Below the pieces are notes generated by a model. That model was given only the letters and a program-made list of their open reading frames with translations, did not search any database and had not been told where the DNA came from. Shown here in pieces: positions 37,138 to 47,300 of a stretch of 64,000 nucleotides of DNA (positions are counted from its first letter, which is position 1; every line of letters begins with the position of its first letter). The translations under genes and the position numbers were made by a program. This stretch comes from Callaeas wilsoni (Eukaryota; Chordata; Aves; Passeriformes; Callaeidae), in the NCBI GenBank assembly GCA_013398955.1, contig VWPU01013573.1, positions 372,001-436,000 on the forward strand, written 5' to 3'.

Positions 37138-38159
37138 CTGCTCAATGGGAGACCACCACGATCAGCACGGAGAACTTAAACCCCGGAAGGCGACAGAAAT
37201 TTGTTACAAGGCATGGAGAGTTAGATGCTGGTAGGCACTCAGGGTTTAGCAAAGAACATCTAATACCCAAGATAACATGGTGTTAACCCCCTAATCAAGG
37301 ATGTGGAGGAGACCAGAAAGAGCACGATATTTTGCTTAATTAGTTCCTATCAAAGAGAGGATGAGTTCAAGCACTTGCAAAAACAAGGCAATCTAAGACT
37401 ATTTAAAAGTTTAATAGCGTTCTAGAGTCTTTGGTAACACAGAGTTTGCCCATGAAATCAAAATAATCCCTGGAGATAAATTTAAAGGAATATATCTCAT
37501 TTTAATGCACAGAGTAAAATGACTATTCATTAAAGCAAAGCAGTTTTATCCCTACATTCTCCATCTCAGATGCAATACATATTGAAGTAATCTTTACGAC
37601 AGGAACTGGCATGTAATCCTGCAAGAATGAACTGCTGCTGTTATCTGCAAATCAATACAATTTTTTTTTTAAGTGGATATAACTGTGCCTATTGATTTCA
37701 CGTTTTTAGCACTGGAGTTTCAGTTTCTACCAAGAAGATTCTTACAATGACAAGATTGCTGCATACATGTAATTGAGTTGATACAATCTGAATCTGAAGT
37801 TTACAGTGCACTTCTCTCTGCAATGCAATCAGGCCTTCTGTTCCATTGCCTCAGCTTAAGCCTTTTTTCATTTTTATAAACTTTATTTTTGTGTATTTAT
37901 AATAATTTTGAAGTTGTAGAGTAACGCTTCACTAATCCAACCTGGTAGCTATGGAAAGTTTACCACGCAAAACTTCCCCTTGGAAGTTATCTCCCTACCC
38001 TGCTAGGATATTATTTCAGACTATTTGTACGACTTTTGCTATGTTTAAATAGCCTGACCAAATAATTTCCCTTGTGAAAGTCTGAAACTGGTTCAGTGCT
38101 GAATATTTACAGCCCAAAGAGGTGTGGTGAATGTGAGGACTGTAAATGTAAAAGAGACA

Positions 38160-38260
38160 GAAGCACACAGAAAAACTAAATGACTTATCCAAGGTCACTT
38201 TGTAGATCAGTCAGGCAATAAGCTCCATTAAGAGTTTAATAAAACTGCTAAATTCCTACT
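38160..38260 (-). mobile_element. Possible MIR-type SINE remnant
   Basis: The plus strand contains 'actaaatgacttatccaagg' and 'tcactttgtagatcagtcag', matching in order the inverted MIR core ('gttaaatgacttgcccaagg', 'tcacacagctagtcagtgg'). The match is good over about 50 bases and fades after it. It is a short, old remnant. Confidence 0.55.
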
Positions 38261-38463
38261 ATATTTCTGCAAATGAAGCATATAGCAACTTTGGCTTGAC
38301 TAGCTGACCAAATGGCTCATGCTGCAATGAATGACCTGTAATGAGAGCTGGCTGAGAGGCACAACGCACCATCAGCCTGAGAAACGAGGGGAAAAAGAAA
38401 AGATCAGACCACTAAAAAAAAGTTTAACAGGATGAGATTAGGGCCAGATGAATGACATCCCAA

Positions 38464-38902
38464 ATCAGGTTAGGAAAGCTAAAGTGCTGATAGAACTATA
38501 TCTGGCCAAGGACGTCAAGGGCAACAACAAATGCTTCTATAGGTATATTTGTGACAACAGGGAAGACTTGTGAAAATGTTGGCCCTCTCCAGAAGGAAAT
38601 GGGAAACCCAGTTACCTGGGATATGGAGAACATTAAGATACTCAGTGACTTTTGCCTCAGTCTTCATTCACAGGTGTGCCACCCACAGTGCCCAAGTCAC
38701 AGGCAGGGACTGGGGAAATGAAGAACCAACCACTATGGGAGAAGATCAGAGTCAAGACCATCTAAGGAACCTGAAGGTGTTCAAGGCCAGGTTGGATGTT
38801 GGGTAAGCAACTTGTTCTAGTGGAAGATGCTCTGCCCATGGCAGGAGGCTTGGAAATATACGATCTTTAAAGTTCCTTCCAACCCAAACCATTTTATGAT
38901 TC
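38464..38902 (+). mobile_element. CR1 LINE with internal deletion (pre-RT linker joined to 3' end)
   Basis: This plus-strand CR1 starts in the ORF2 linker between endonuclease and reverse transcriptase ('caggttaggaaagctaaagt', 'gatagaactatatctggcca', 'aaatgcttctataggta'). It runs to 'catctaaggaacctgaaggtg' and then jumps to the extreme end of ORF2 ('ttcaaggccaggttggatg') and the 3' UTR ('ctagtggaagatgctctgcc', 'cgatctttaaagttcc', 'aacccaaaccattttatga'). The whole RT domain is missing. The join lies in CTGAAGGTG at 38,771-38,779, where the two consensus sides share AGGTG. Confidence 0.88.
38570..38806 (+). pseudogene. CR1 ORF2 remnant, linker fused to C-terminus
   Basis: This 78-codon open frame lies inside the CR1 copy at 38.46-38.90 kb. 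Residues about 49-73 are the CR1 linker (GRDWGNEEP, then GEDQSQDHLRNLK). They are followed at once by the end of ORF2 (VFKARLDVG, standing for 'VFKARLDGALSNL'). In a full CR1 ORF2 these two parts lie several hundred codons apart with the RT domain between them. The open frame across the join comes from the deletion and does not indicate a functional protein. Confidence 0.8.
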
Positions 38903-41900
38903 AATAAAACACACAGAATGTTTACATGCAGAAAAAACTGAGTGCTGTCTAACCAGTAGCCAGCTCATCATTACAGTTCACTCCATTATTAAGAGCTTCA
39001 TGCTCTTCCTGAGCCTGTCTTCTTTACAGGTCTATACTCATTTTGGAGCTAAGGCTTTTCTAATAGCTGGTCTACTTATTTATCTATTTAACACTTCTTG
39101 AATACATTGTTGTGACTTTTTAATTGAGCATTTCTGACTTTCACAAGATGACTAAGGAATATATCATGGACTGCCTAAAAACGCTCAGACAAAAACGGAA
39201 TCTTTTCTCGTTTTGCTTTTCGTTTGTTGAAAAGAGCACTGTTTTCATGAGGCAGTTTATGGAAAGAAAATAAGGGAAATTACTCAAGGGAGTAATTTCT
39301 GTTTTGCATAGTGACTCATCATATCATAGTTACCCCATCATCTCCAAGGGCAACACTAGGCCAGAGCTACTCTGAAAGATCTCCTTAGGGAATCACACAC
39401 TTCCCAAAGCCATATCAGGACTCTTGTTCCAGAACTTCACAGAACAGGAAAAAAGCCTTTGAGAGTAACAAAAATAAAATAGGTTTCAGATAGGGAAGAA
39501 GCCTGAGAAGCCAATGACAGTTTTACATGAAGGAAACCTTTTTCTCTCTCACCTCAATAATGAAAGACATGAAGAATATTTACAAAGCACATTGCAGGCT
39601 CTAGACAGCAGTGTGATATAGATAGGCAAAACAGAACTCACAGCTGGATATGGAACATCTGAAGAAAGAAGAATCAGAAGGAAACGAAGGAGCAAGATAA
39701 GCAATTACTTGTCACCATGAAAATGGTACACAAAGACAGGCCAAAGTTGGAAATCTGTTTTCTTACTCTCGGACACACAGTTCTAGAGAAGTGTAAAAAA
39801 TTACCTGGGGAAATATGAAGACAGACTTAATGGTCTTTAACATACTGCAACTTACATGAATTACTAGCATTTGGGTGAGTTTTGTTTCCCTTGCTTTAGA
39901 AAATCTTGGCTGCTTATAAGAAAGGATTTTAAGCTTACCAAAACTTTACTGCACTTACCATTGTGGGAGAGCAACACCTGCCAGGCAGTTCTGAACCACT
40001 AAAATAAAATACTGAAACTGGAAAAGGCAGAAACACAGCAAGGAGCTTTCAACAGCAAACGCAAAGGTTGTCTCTCATCATAGTGTGCTACCCTGCTCAG
40101 AGGTAAAACCTGCATTCCATGTATTAGTTCTCATGAAGTTGAAGGTGCCTACAGCAGCAGCCTTTTCTCTCCTTTGGGAGCCTAACTACTGCAAAATGGA
40201 CAGGTTAAGGATTCTGTCCTGTGCCTGAGCTTCTAAATTAAGTGACTTGAAGCAACTGGATCTAAAGCTATTTACTTTAGATACTGCATCTCTTCATTCC
40301 TGAAGGCAAGAGTTCTTTCTTCAGGTTAAATCAGCTGCAGGCCATGGTATGAGAAGCTGGTGTCAGCTCATCTCTCATCAACACAAGTATCTTCATGAAG
40401 GGATGGAATAATCAAAAGTGCTTTTGGCATGAAAGACCTGGTCAATGAGAAGCAGGTCTGGATCTTTTGGAGAGAGCAGCTGTATCAGTTGGACTTCCCT
40501 CTACAGTTCTGGGTTGGCCAAGGAAGAGTTCAGCTGCACCAGCGAACAATGAGATATGGTGACAGCACAAGCAGCTAGCAAAAAGCTCAGCTTTAAGTAG
40601 TAAATTAGAAAAGAAGCTTCCAAAAGGCAAGAGAGGATGAGGGAGACAATTTCATACGATGTCAAGCCAAAACCACAATTTTCTTATGCAGCAATACAAT
40701 TTCAGAGCTTCTCTGTCACAGACAAAGCATCCAAAAGCCACACAGCAGATCTGAAGAAAGCTAAGGAGCAGGCAGCAACATTTGGCAACTCAGTACTGCA
40801 GTGAGGGACTCATTGTTCCAGAGCCTCCCTGAATAATAGATCACTTAACAGCAGAGGTGCGCAACATGGACCTCAGTGAGGATGCAATGCTCCATGCAGT
40901 GCCTTCCCACATCTCACCCGTGGTTAAAAAAAGTATCTGGAAAAGAAGAAGGATGAAGCCAAGGATGTGGACATAGTTATTGTACGTTAATTACCCAGAA
41001 AAAGTTTTAACACAAAAATATTCTATGAAAGCCTGCCTGTGCAGACAAGCTATAAATCAACTCTGAAGCACAACGTGCTTTAAAAATGCCCTTTACAAGA
41101 TGCTCTGCCCTGCAAACAACCTCCCCTAAGTCAGGTACCACAGCCTGGGGCAGGGACTGAAGAACAGGAACAAAACATGAGACAGGGAACATCCTCTCTT
41201 TGCAAATAAACAAGGCAAAGGAAAGCAAATCAGAGGGAAGGGAAAAAAAACGACTCCAACATAAAGTATGAACACTTACTAGGTAGGCTAAGCAGAAGTT
41301 TTACAGGCAGCAGAAGGGTGCTACAGGCAGTATATCTGCCAAATCACAATCAGCCACTGCAAAGAGCAGAGCTCAGCACAGCTGGGAAGTTGTATGGAGA
41401 TGGGAGCTAAGTACAGACCGACACATGGAAAGTTGTTGGTGCTGCCAGGCGGGGGACAACTGTGTGCTGTTATCTTTATCTGTTGTCTTTAGCATGTTTA
41501 GCATGAAAAGCTCTATACTGCCTTGTGTGACCTGTTGTCTGACATTCTGTTGCCAGAAACCAAGCAAGTGGCCTGAGAAGGGAGTAATTACAGATCCCAC
41601 AAGAAGCTGCACAGGCTCTGAAGTTCGGCAGAGCTGCAGCCAACACTTGTAGGCTGGGATAGAGAAAGTAAAACAAAGGGCTGGAAATGAAGGATGCATC
41701 CATTTTCACAGTCCCACCTGACTTTATGGAAAGGAGTGACTGCTCTGCACCACGATGTCTGCAGAATACTATTGTTATGTTTACTCTAATATATTATTTA
41801 TTACAGAATTTACAGCTCTCTCTTTTCCCCAACTGACGACCAGCCAACTACTAATTTGCAAGCTAAAATGCTGTGAGGTCTGCAGATCCCAGGGCATTTA

Positions 41901-43460
41901 CAAGCCATAAGGATTCTGAAATGCTTGGGAAAAGCCTGGCAATGCTACCAGTGCTCACTAAGGGCCAAAGAATTTAAGCCACAGCCACCTAAACTAAAGA
42001 ACTACCTGAGAAAAAATTACTAGAGAAGGATGTCTGCACACACATAATATTCAAATATTTATAGAAAACTTTTTAGCAGCAACAAATGAGAGCATCACTG
42101 TACCATCAGCTCTGGATTTGAAATGATAATTGCTAGATACCTAAGGCTACTTGGTATGTTTTACTGAGTTTTTCGCAATCCCACTCATCTCTCTGAAAAC
42201 AGGCTGGGAACTATGAACATCTCTTCATCAAAGATTCAGACACACAGTAACTCCTGAGGTCACTCTGTGCAACAGATGAAGCCCCCCAAACTCAAATGCT
42301 GGCCTATGTTTCAAAGGGTTAATAAGTGGAAAGGGAAGGGGAGAATAATATTAGCTCAGTACCCCCCTGTTCCATTACACCAACAAATTAACTCCTCCTA
42401 TGACATCATATAACTTTTGGGAAAACATTTGTGGTTTAGAACTGGCTGTTGAGTTTGTATTCCTGCCTGGATAATCACTTCTTTAAAAGGAAGTATACAT
42501 CAATAATATTCATGGGGAGCTTCATAAGAGCTTGGCAAACAGTTCTGACAAAACAAAAACCTCAAACAGAAGGATTACTCATAAAATGCTACATCAACAA
42601 CTCTTTTGACAGACATCTGGATTATGCTGCTTTTTAAAGGGGAAAAACAAAGATGTCACTTCGAAGTTTAAACGGAAACAGTGAAATATGCCATTAAAAA
42701 TACCACATCATAAACAAAGCTATTTTTGCAAACTCAAACGCAATGAGCAATTATGACAAAGTTTGCCAAGATAATTTACAGACACCCTTTTTATTTAAAA
42801 AATGCTTTCAAAACACTAAAAGACGTACAGATATTACAGGTTAGTAATGAGTATACAGACCTATAAGATCAGCTAGCCAGCATTAATAGTCTATCAAGTC
42901 CCATCTTTTTCTTTATATGGCTTTTAGTTGATGCTGTAAATGAAGTTAAAGCATACACACTAAACCAACTGAACAAGGTTCCAGAAAGAAATGCAGACAG
43001 ACCCTTTAGGAGCCCATCCTTAGAGCATGTAATTCACTATCCCTCCCCTAAACCACGTTAAACATAGAATTGTTTTATCTAGATGACATTAAGTTCTGTG
43101 GTATGCTGTACTTGAGACTCAAAATGAGATCACTATGAGGATGCAAGTAAAAACTTCTAACTCATTCCCAGCTTATTTATTTTTTAATTCCCATTAAAAG
43201 CTCAAGAAAAGCTGCTATGTCTGTGCTTCCATAAAATATATGTAAAATATTCCCATGCAAAAATAAAGTGCTGAAAAGACTGTTTATTCAAAAATTACAG
43301 AGCTCTAATGGATCATAAATGTTCAGTTAAAAATTCTTAACCCTAATAGTGAGGGTTCTTTGAGGACAAATACATACAGTCTAGTGAAAAAGTAAACTGC
43401 CTTAGAGTCAACTTCACAACTCATTGAAGTCCACTGGATTTCCTGGAGATTGGATGACAG
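38903..43460. other. Unassigned noncoding DNA, no element recognised
   Basis: No gene or confident repeat is visible in about 4.5 kb. The open frame at 41,373-41,699 (minus, 108 codons) shows no recognisable domain. A 40-base exon-like piece on the minus strand near 39,959-39,998 (acceptor ATTTTATTTTAG, donor GTAAGTG) is open in all three frames and is therefore uninformative. Confidence 0.55.
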
Positions 43461-43545
43461 TCACAGAATCACAGAATTGTTTGGGTAGAAAGGACCTTAA
43501 AAATCGTCTTGCCACACTCCCTGCCATGGGCAGGGACACCTTCCA

Positions 43546-43800
43546 CTAGACCAGATTGCTCAGAGTGCCATCCAACCTGGCCTCGAACATTTTCAGGAAT
43601 GGGACAGCCACAGCTTCTCTGGGCAACCTATGCCAGTGTCTCACCACCTTCACAGTAAAATATTTATTTCTAATACTTAATCCAAATCTGCTCTTCCAGT
43701 TTAAAGCCATTCTCCCTTGTCCTATCACTGCATGCCCTTGCAAGAAGTCCCTCTCCAGCTTTCTTACTGCTGCCTTCCAGTACCTAAAAGGGGCCGACAA
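43546..43800 (-). pseudogene. CR1 ORF2 C-terminal remnant
   Basis: This 84-codon open frame on the minus strand matches the last part of CR1 ORF2. It shows YWKAAVRKLERDFLQG, then SIRNKYFTVKVVRHWHRLP, REAVAVP and FEARLDGTLSNLV. It is one segment of the 43.46-45.42 kb CR1 copy. A frameshift just upstream, in the 'LEHLSYEERL' region, separates it from the post-RT piece. It is a non-functional relic. Confidence 0.88.
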
Positions 43801-43887
43801 GGTCTCCCTGGAACCTTCTCTTCTCCAGGCTAAACAACCTCAATTCTCTCAGTCTTTCTTCATAGGAGAGATGCTCCAGCCCTCTGA

Positions 43888-44175
43888 TCATCTGCATGGC
43901 CCTAAGAAGAAGATCCCTGGTGACTTTGCAAGTGCACATTGCTGGGTCCTGTCCAGCCTCTCATCCACAAGCACTCCCAAGTCCTTCTCCTCAGGGCTGC
44001 TCTCAATCCATTCTCCATCCAGCTTGTATTTGTGCTTGGGATTGCCCTGATCCGGGTGCAGGATCTCGTGCGTGGCCTTGCTGAACTTCATGAGGACCCC
44101 ACGGTCCCACCTCTCAAGCCTGTTCAGGCTCCTCAGGATGGCATCTCTTCCCTCCAGTGTGTCACCTGCACACAC
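43888..44175 (-). pseudogene. CR1 ORF2 post-RT remnant
   Basis: This 95-codon open frame on the minus strand reads AGDTLEGRDAILRSLNRLERW, then a lysine-rich piece, then NPKHKYKLDGEWIESSPEEK and DLGVLVDERLD, all standard CR1 ORF2 sequence following the RT palm. After QQCALA the sequence leaves the CR1 consensus order because of a deletion, and it ends at a stop soon after. It is part of the same decayed copy. Confidence 0.88.
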
Positions 44176-44475
44176 AGCTCAGTGTCATCAGCAAACCTGA
44201 GGGTACCTCAGTCCCACTGCCCATGTTGCCAGCAAAGACATTAAATGGAGCCGGTCGCAAAAGTGACCCCTGAGGAATGCAGCTCATCACTGCTCTCCAT
44301 TTGGACACTGACGCATTGACCTCAACTCCAAGTGACACCAACCAGCCAATTTTTTATCCATCAAGTGGTCCAGCCATCCAATTCACGTCTCCACAGTTTA
44401 GAGGCAAAAACGTCACATGGAACAGCATCACATGGTTTGCACAAGTCCAGGTAGATTACATCAGTTGTGCTTCCC

Positions 44476-44814
44476 TTATCCACCAAAGCTCTTAACCCCA
44501 TCATAGAAGGTCAGCAGATTTGTCAGGCATGAGTTGCCCTCAGTGAAGTCATGCTGGCTGTCACCAGCCATCTCGTGATTTTCCATGTGCCTTAGCATAG
44601 TTTCCAGGAGAATCTGCTCCGTGACCTTGCCAGGCACTGAGATAAGACTGACTAGATTATAGCTCCCCATGTCTTCCTTTTTCAACGGGAGGTATGTTTC
44701 CTCTTTTCCAGTCAGCGGGAACTTCATGATACTGACACAACTTATCAAATATGATGGATAGTGGTTTAGTGATGTCATCCACCAGTTCCCTAAGAATCCA
44801 TAGATACATTTCAT
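44476..44814 (-). pseudogene. CR1 ORF2 reverse transcriptase remnant
   Basis: This 112-codon open frame on the minus strand covers the RT fingers region of CR1 ORF2: [10 protein letters not shown] (for 'VPTDWKRGN'), [38 protein letters not shown] and [13 protein letters not shown]. The frame ends at a stop just before the position of the catalytic 'YLDLCKAFD' motif. Just downstream the DNA still encodes part of that motif, but with substitutions and stops (TGCAAACCATGTG in place of TGCAAAGCATTTG). No catalytic activity is expected. Confidence 0.88.
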
Positions 44815-45020
44815 CAGGTCTCATGGACTTGTGCCCCTGCAGCTTCCTCAGATGTTCTCAAACTCGTCATCTCCTACAGCAGGTGGTTCTTAATTTTCCC
44901 AATCACTGCCTTTGCCTTCTGCATCTCAGGCAGTGGGGTTGGAACACCTGTCAGTGAAGACCAAGGCAGAAAAATCGCCTGTCCCTGCCCTCCCTTTAAT
45001 CCTGTCCCATAAGCTCTCAG

Positions 45021-45206
45021 TCAGCTTCTCATCAATCCCCAGGCAGAACTCCATGCTCTCCAGCTGGCCACTGACACTTCTTCCTCATCTCTACTTCCTG
45101 CACTTCCTAAAGAGCCCACATCCTTCTGTTCCAACACTCCAGTAACAGGAACCATCCTGGCATGTCTCCACAATGCCAGTAAGATCACAGCCCTGCAGGC
45201 ATGCAT
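45021..45206 (-). pseudogene. CR1 ORF2 endonuclease N-terminal remnant
   Basis: A 61-codon minus-strand frame covers the CR1 endonuclease start, with frame slips. The nucleotide words 'ggcattgtggagacatgcca', 'ggactgg'-like 'ttactggagtgttggaac' and 'atgtgggctctttaggaag' correspond to the 'ETWWD..DWSV..GYRLFR' part of the family. Just downstream come 'catggagttctgcctgggg' and 'gagcttatgggacaggatta', and then the sequence jumps to the linker ('ttttctgccttggtcttcac'). Most of the endonuclease domain is deleted. Confidence 0.72.
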
Positions 45207-45420
45207 GTCTCTAACTCCTCTTCTTTACTCCCCATGCCACATCTGCACAGTGGCATTAAGTTGGGCCCCTGAGGAAGCTGGCTTGGATTCAGGTGCTCTC
45301 CTGCAGACCTGCAATTCCCTCTCCAGGCTCTGGGCATCTCTTGCCAGCACTGCCATCAAACTGATAGGAGTGGGATGGATTGAGGTTCCCTTCCACTGGC
45401 AACTTTAGTTTAAAGCTCTC

Positions 45421-46789
45421 TAAACTTTTAGTTTAAAGGTAGCAGGCAAGGAAGTACATTTGCTGAAGCATCTTTTATTTCTTTGTTGAAGCAAAGACCA
45501 GCAAAGATACCTTCTTCTGAAATAGTTTGAAGGCACTGAGATTAAAAGACTGAAAGTTTTAGGACAGCTTGACTAACATATTTTCTCAATGTCAATGCTT
45601 CACTGAAGCAGCTGGAGAGACCCACATTCAAAGCACTGAAACATTTGAAACTGAGAAGACCTCAACTTCTTTGACACCATGAACTGACTTTCTGCAGTTC
45701 AATGTCTTTTCCAGATATTTGTCAAAAGTCAGTAGAAGCAGAACAAAATCTGTTGGTTTGTATTTCCTGATCGTTTTTAATACAAAGCCCTACTCTTCTA
45801 GCAAGACTCTCAGAGACTGCTGGGGAGTCAGGTAGCATAACCAAGTGCAGGTGATGTAAGAGCAGCTAGATCCTGCCTTTTGTAGTGTGGGAGAAATGCT
45901 ATTGGGCAGCTGGAGAGCAGGATAGGATCAGGCTGCTGCAAAAACGTCAGGATGGTGGCAAAGTAAGTACTTGGCTCTTCAGAGTCTTTGTGTCCCTCAT
46001 CTTATGTGAAGTCTTGCACAATGCCAAGAAACCAAGCAGGAACTGCACTTGGTTCATGATGTACCAGAGACATGAGGGATGACGACAGCTCATTCTGTTG
46101 GGTCTGATGCTACAAAAAGGAAAGGGAGAGCACAGTACCATAGCTTGGAAACAACAGCCTGTGCTCAAAAGGGCAAAAGCAACCCTTTCCCTTACGATCT
46201 GAATTAACACTGCCACAGGCCAGGGGAAGGCAACATCCCAATGCAATAGAATGAATCTGAGAACTTGACCAGAACGGGGAAAACCATATCCTCCTCACAG
46301 GGACCAACATACTTTTTACAGACTGCATAATCATAGCAGTCCTTTTTTGACCTCAGTCTGATTCTCTTGTGTGTTATACGGCACAGGACTTAATTTGTTG
46401 CTTTTTTCAGGAAGAAAAAATCCCGAAACTGTCACAGTTACCAAAGTTCTAGTGATGCCTTCTGGGTGCTGGCAAAAGATTTTAAGTGATTAATTATTCT
46501 GGTTGTCAAAACCTATTTGTTTTTTTTTTTAATTATTATTTATTTTGAATTTTCTTGGCTTTCATTTCTGGACAATGAATCTTGCTATATTTTTGTTAAA
46601 CAGACTGAAGATTCTTCCTTTCTTAAATTTTCCCAAATAGAAAAGCTAATAAATTTTTTCTCTTGGATTAGGGTAATAAATGTCTGCAAGAAATCCCAGT
46701 GGCTGTAAGGTGTGTTTTTCCACCCTTAGCCACCATCATCACTCTTCTACTCTACATCTACTCTGATCACTATCGCATCCACCTCCTAG
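45421..46789. other. Unassigned noncoding DNA between two CR1 copies
   Basis: No gene or repeat body is recognised. A 12-base word (TTTAGTTTAAAG) occurs at 45,404-45,415 and again at 45,427-45,438, right at the 5' break of the CR1 above. A T-rich run lies at 46,520-46,531. Confidence 0.55.
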
Positions 46790-47300
46790 AGATGCAGACA
46801 GACCTGAACACAATATTCTGGGAGTGTCTGCAGTATGGTCAGACTCAGATTTAGCACAGCCTCCCTGAAGTTCTCCTATGGATCTACATAGAGATTTTTG
46901 ACACAGGCAACAAGAGCTTTGTCCTACAAGCTCATGTTCCCCTACTGTCAACTTAGGGTGGAGCAATGGCCCTCTCTCCTCTCCACTGACTTCAGGAGTC
47001 CAGGACAACTGGCTTAGGAGAGGGTGCAAAACTGTAAATGGCTGAAATTATGCAAGCTCAGTTCCCATCCTTCATACCTGCAAATCAAATTATATCTATG
47101 TTTCTATATTGTTCTTGTTTCTTAATCAAAATGGTGTCACCAAGTCAAATGCCTTTTAGAAGCCATAAATATCAAACTTGCAATCACATTAGAAACACTT
47201 AATAGGAACCAGCTTAGCTTGACAGGATCTATTTTCCAGAAGCTCATGTTGACTGGCATTAATTATAATTTTCTTACTCAACTCTTTACAATCTGTCCCA
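46790..47300 (-). mobile_element. Old CR1-type LINE fragment (RT and post-RT pieces)
   Basis: Read on the minus strand, the part near 47,250-47,120 encodes a decayed RT stretch (NASQHELLENRSCQAKL, then FDIYGF and KAFDLVTP with stops). It is followed by 'ttttgattaagaaacaagaa', in the order expected for 'QHGFLKGRSCQTNL...IYLDFSKAFDLVPHDILIKKL'. Nearer 46,900-46,800 the plus strand has 'cctgaacacaatattctgg' and 'gtatggtcagactcagattt', matching the inverted post-RT part. Both pieces are in the right order for one minus-strand copy. It is much more diverged than the copy at 43.5 kb. Confidence 0.6.

Larger units (their letters stand above)
36056..38159. other. Noncoding DNA around a candidate exon
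   Basis: The stretch holds a 17-A run at 36,232-36,248, a longer A-rich tract at 37,099-37,137, and the candidate minus-strand exon at 36,899-37,005. I see no other gene or repeat. AT-rich sequence at about 37,860-37,910 has no assigned role. Confidence 0.55.
43461..45420 (-). mobile_element. CR1 LINE, near 2 kb copy with endonuclease, RT and 3' end pieces
   Basis: This is the largest element in the window. Read on the minus strand, it has a 5' part with the CR1 ORF2 start and endonuclease beginning (about 45,420-45,000), the pre-RT linker (about 45,000-44,815), an RT piece (about 44,815-44,200), a post-RT piece (44,175-43,930), the ORF2 C-terminus (about 43,900-43,550) and the 3' UTR, ending on the plus strand with TCACAGAATCACAGAATTG. 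Two internal deletions are evident. One joins the early endonuclease to the linker; the other joins 'QQCALA' to 'MIRGLEHLSYEERL'. Stops and frameshifts break the RT. CR1 encodes ORF1 and an EN-RT ORF2; this copy cannot be autonomous. Confidence 0.95.

Noticed and set aside
43556..44050. 164-codon plus-strand open frame, the longest in the window
   Set aside because: It is the antisense of the CR1 ORF2 C-terminal region and 3' UTR on the minus strand; it has no own domain.
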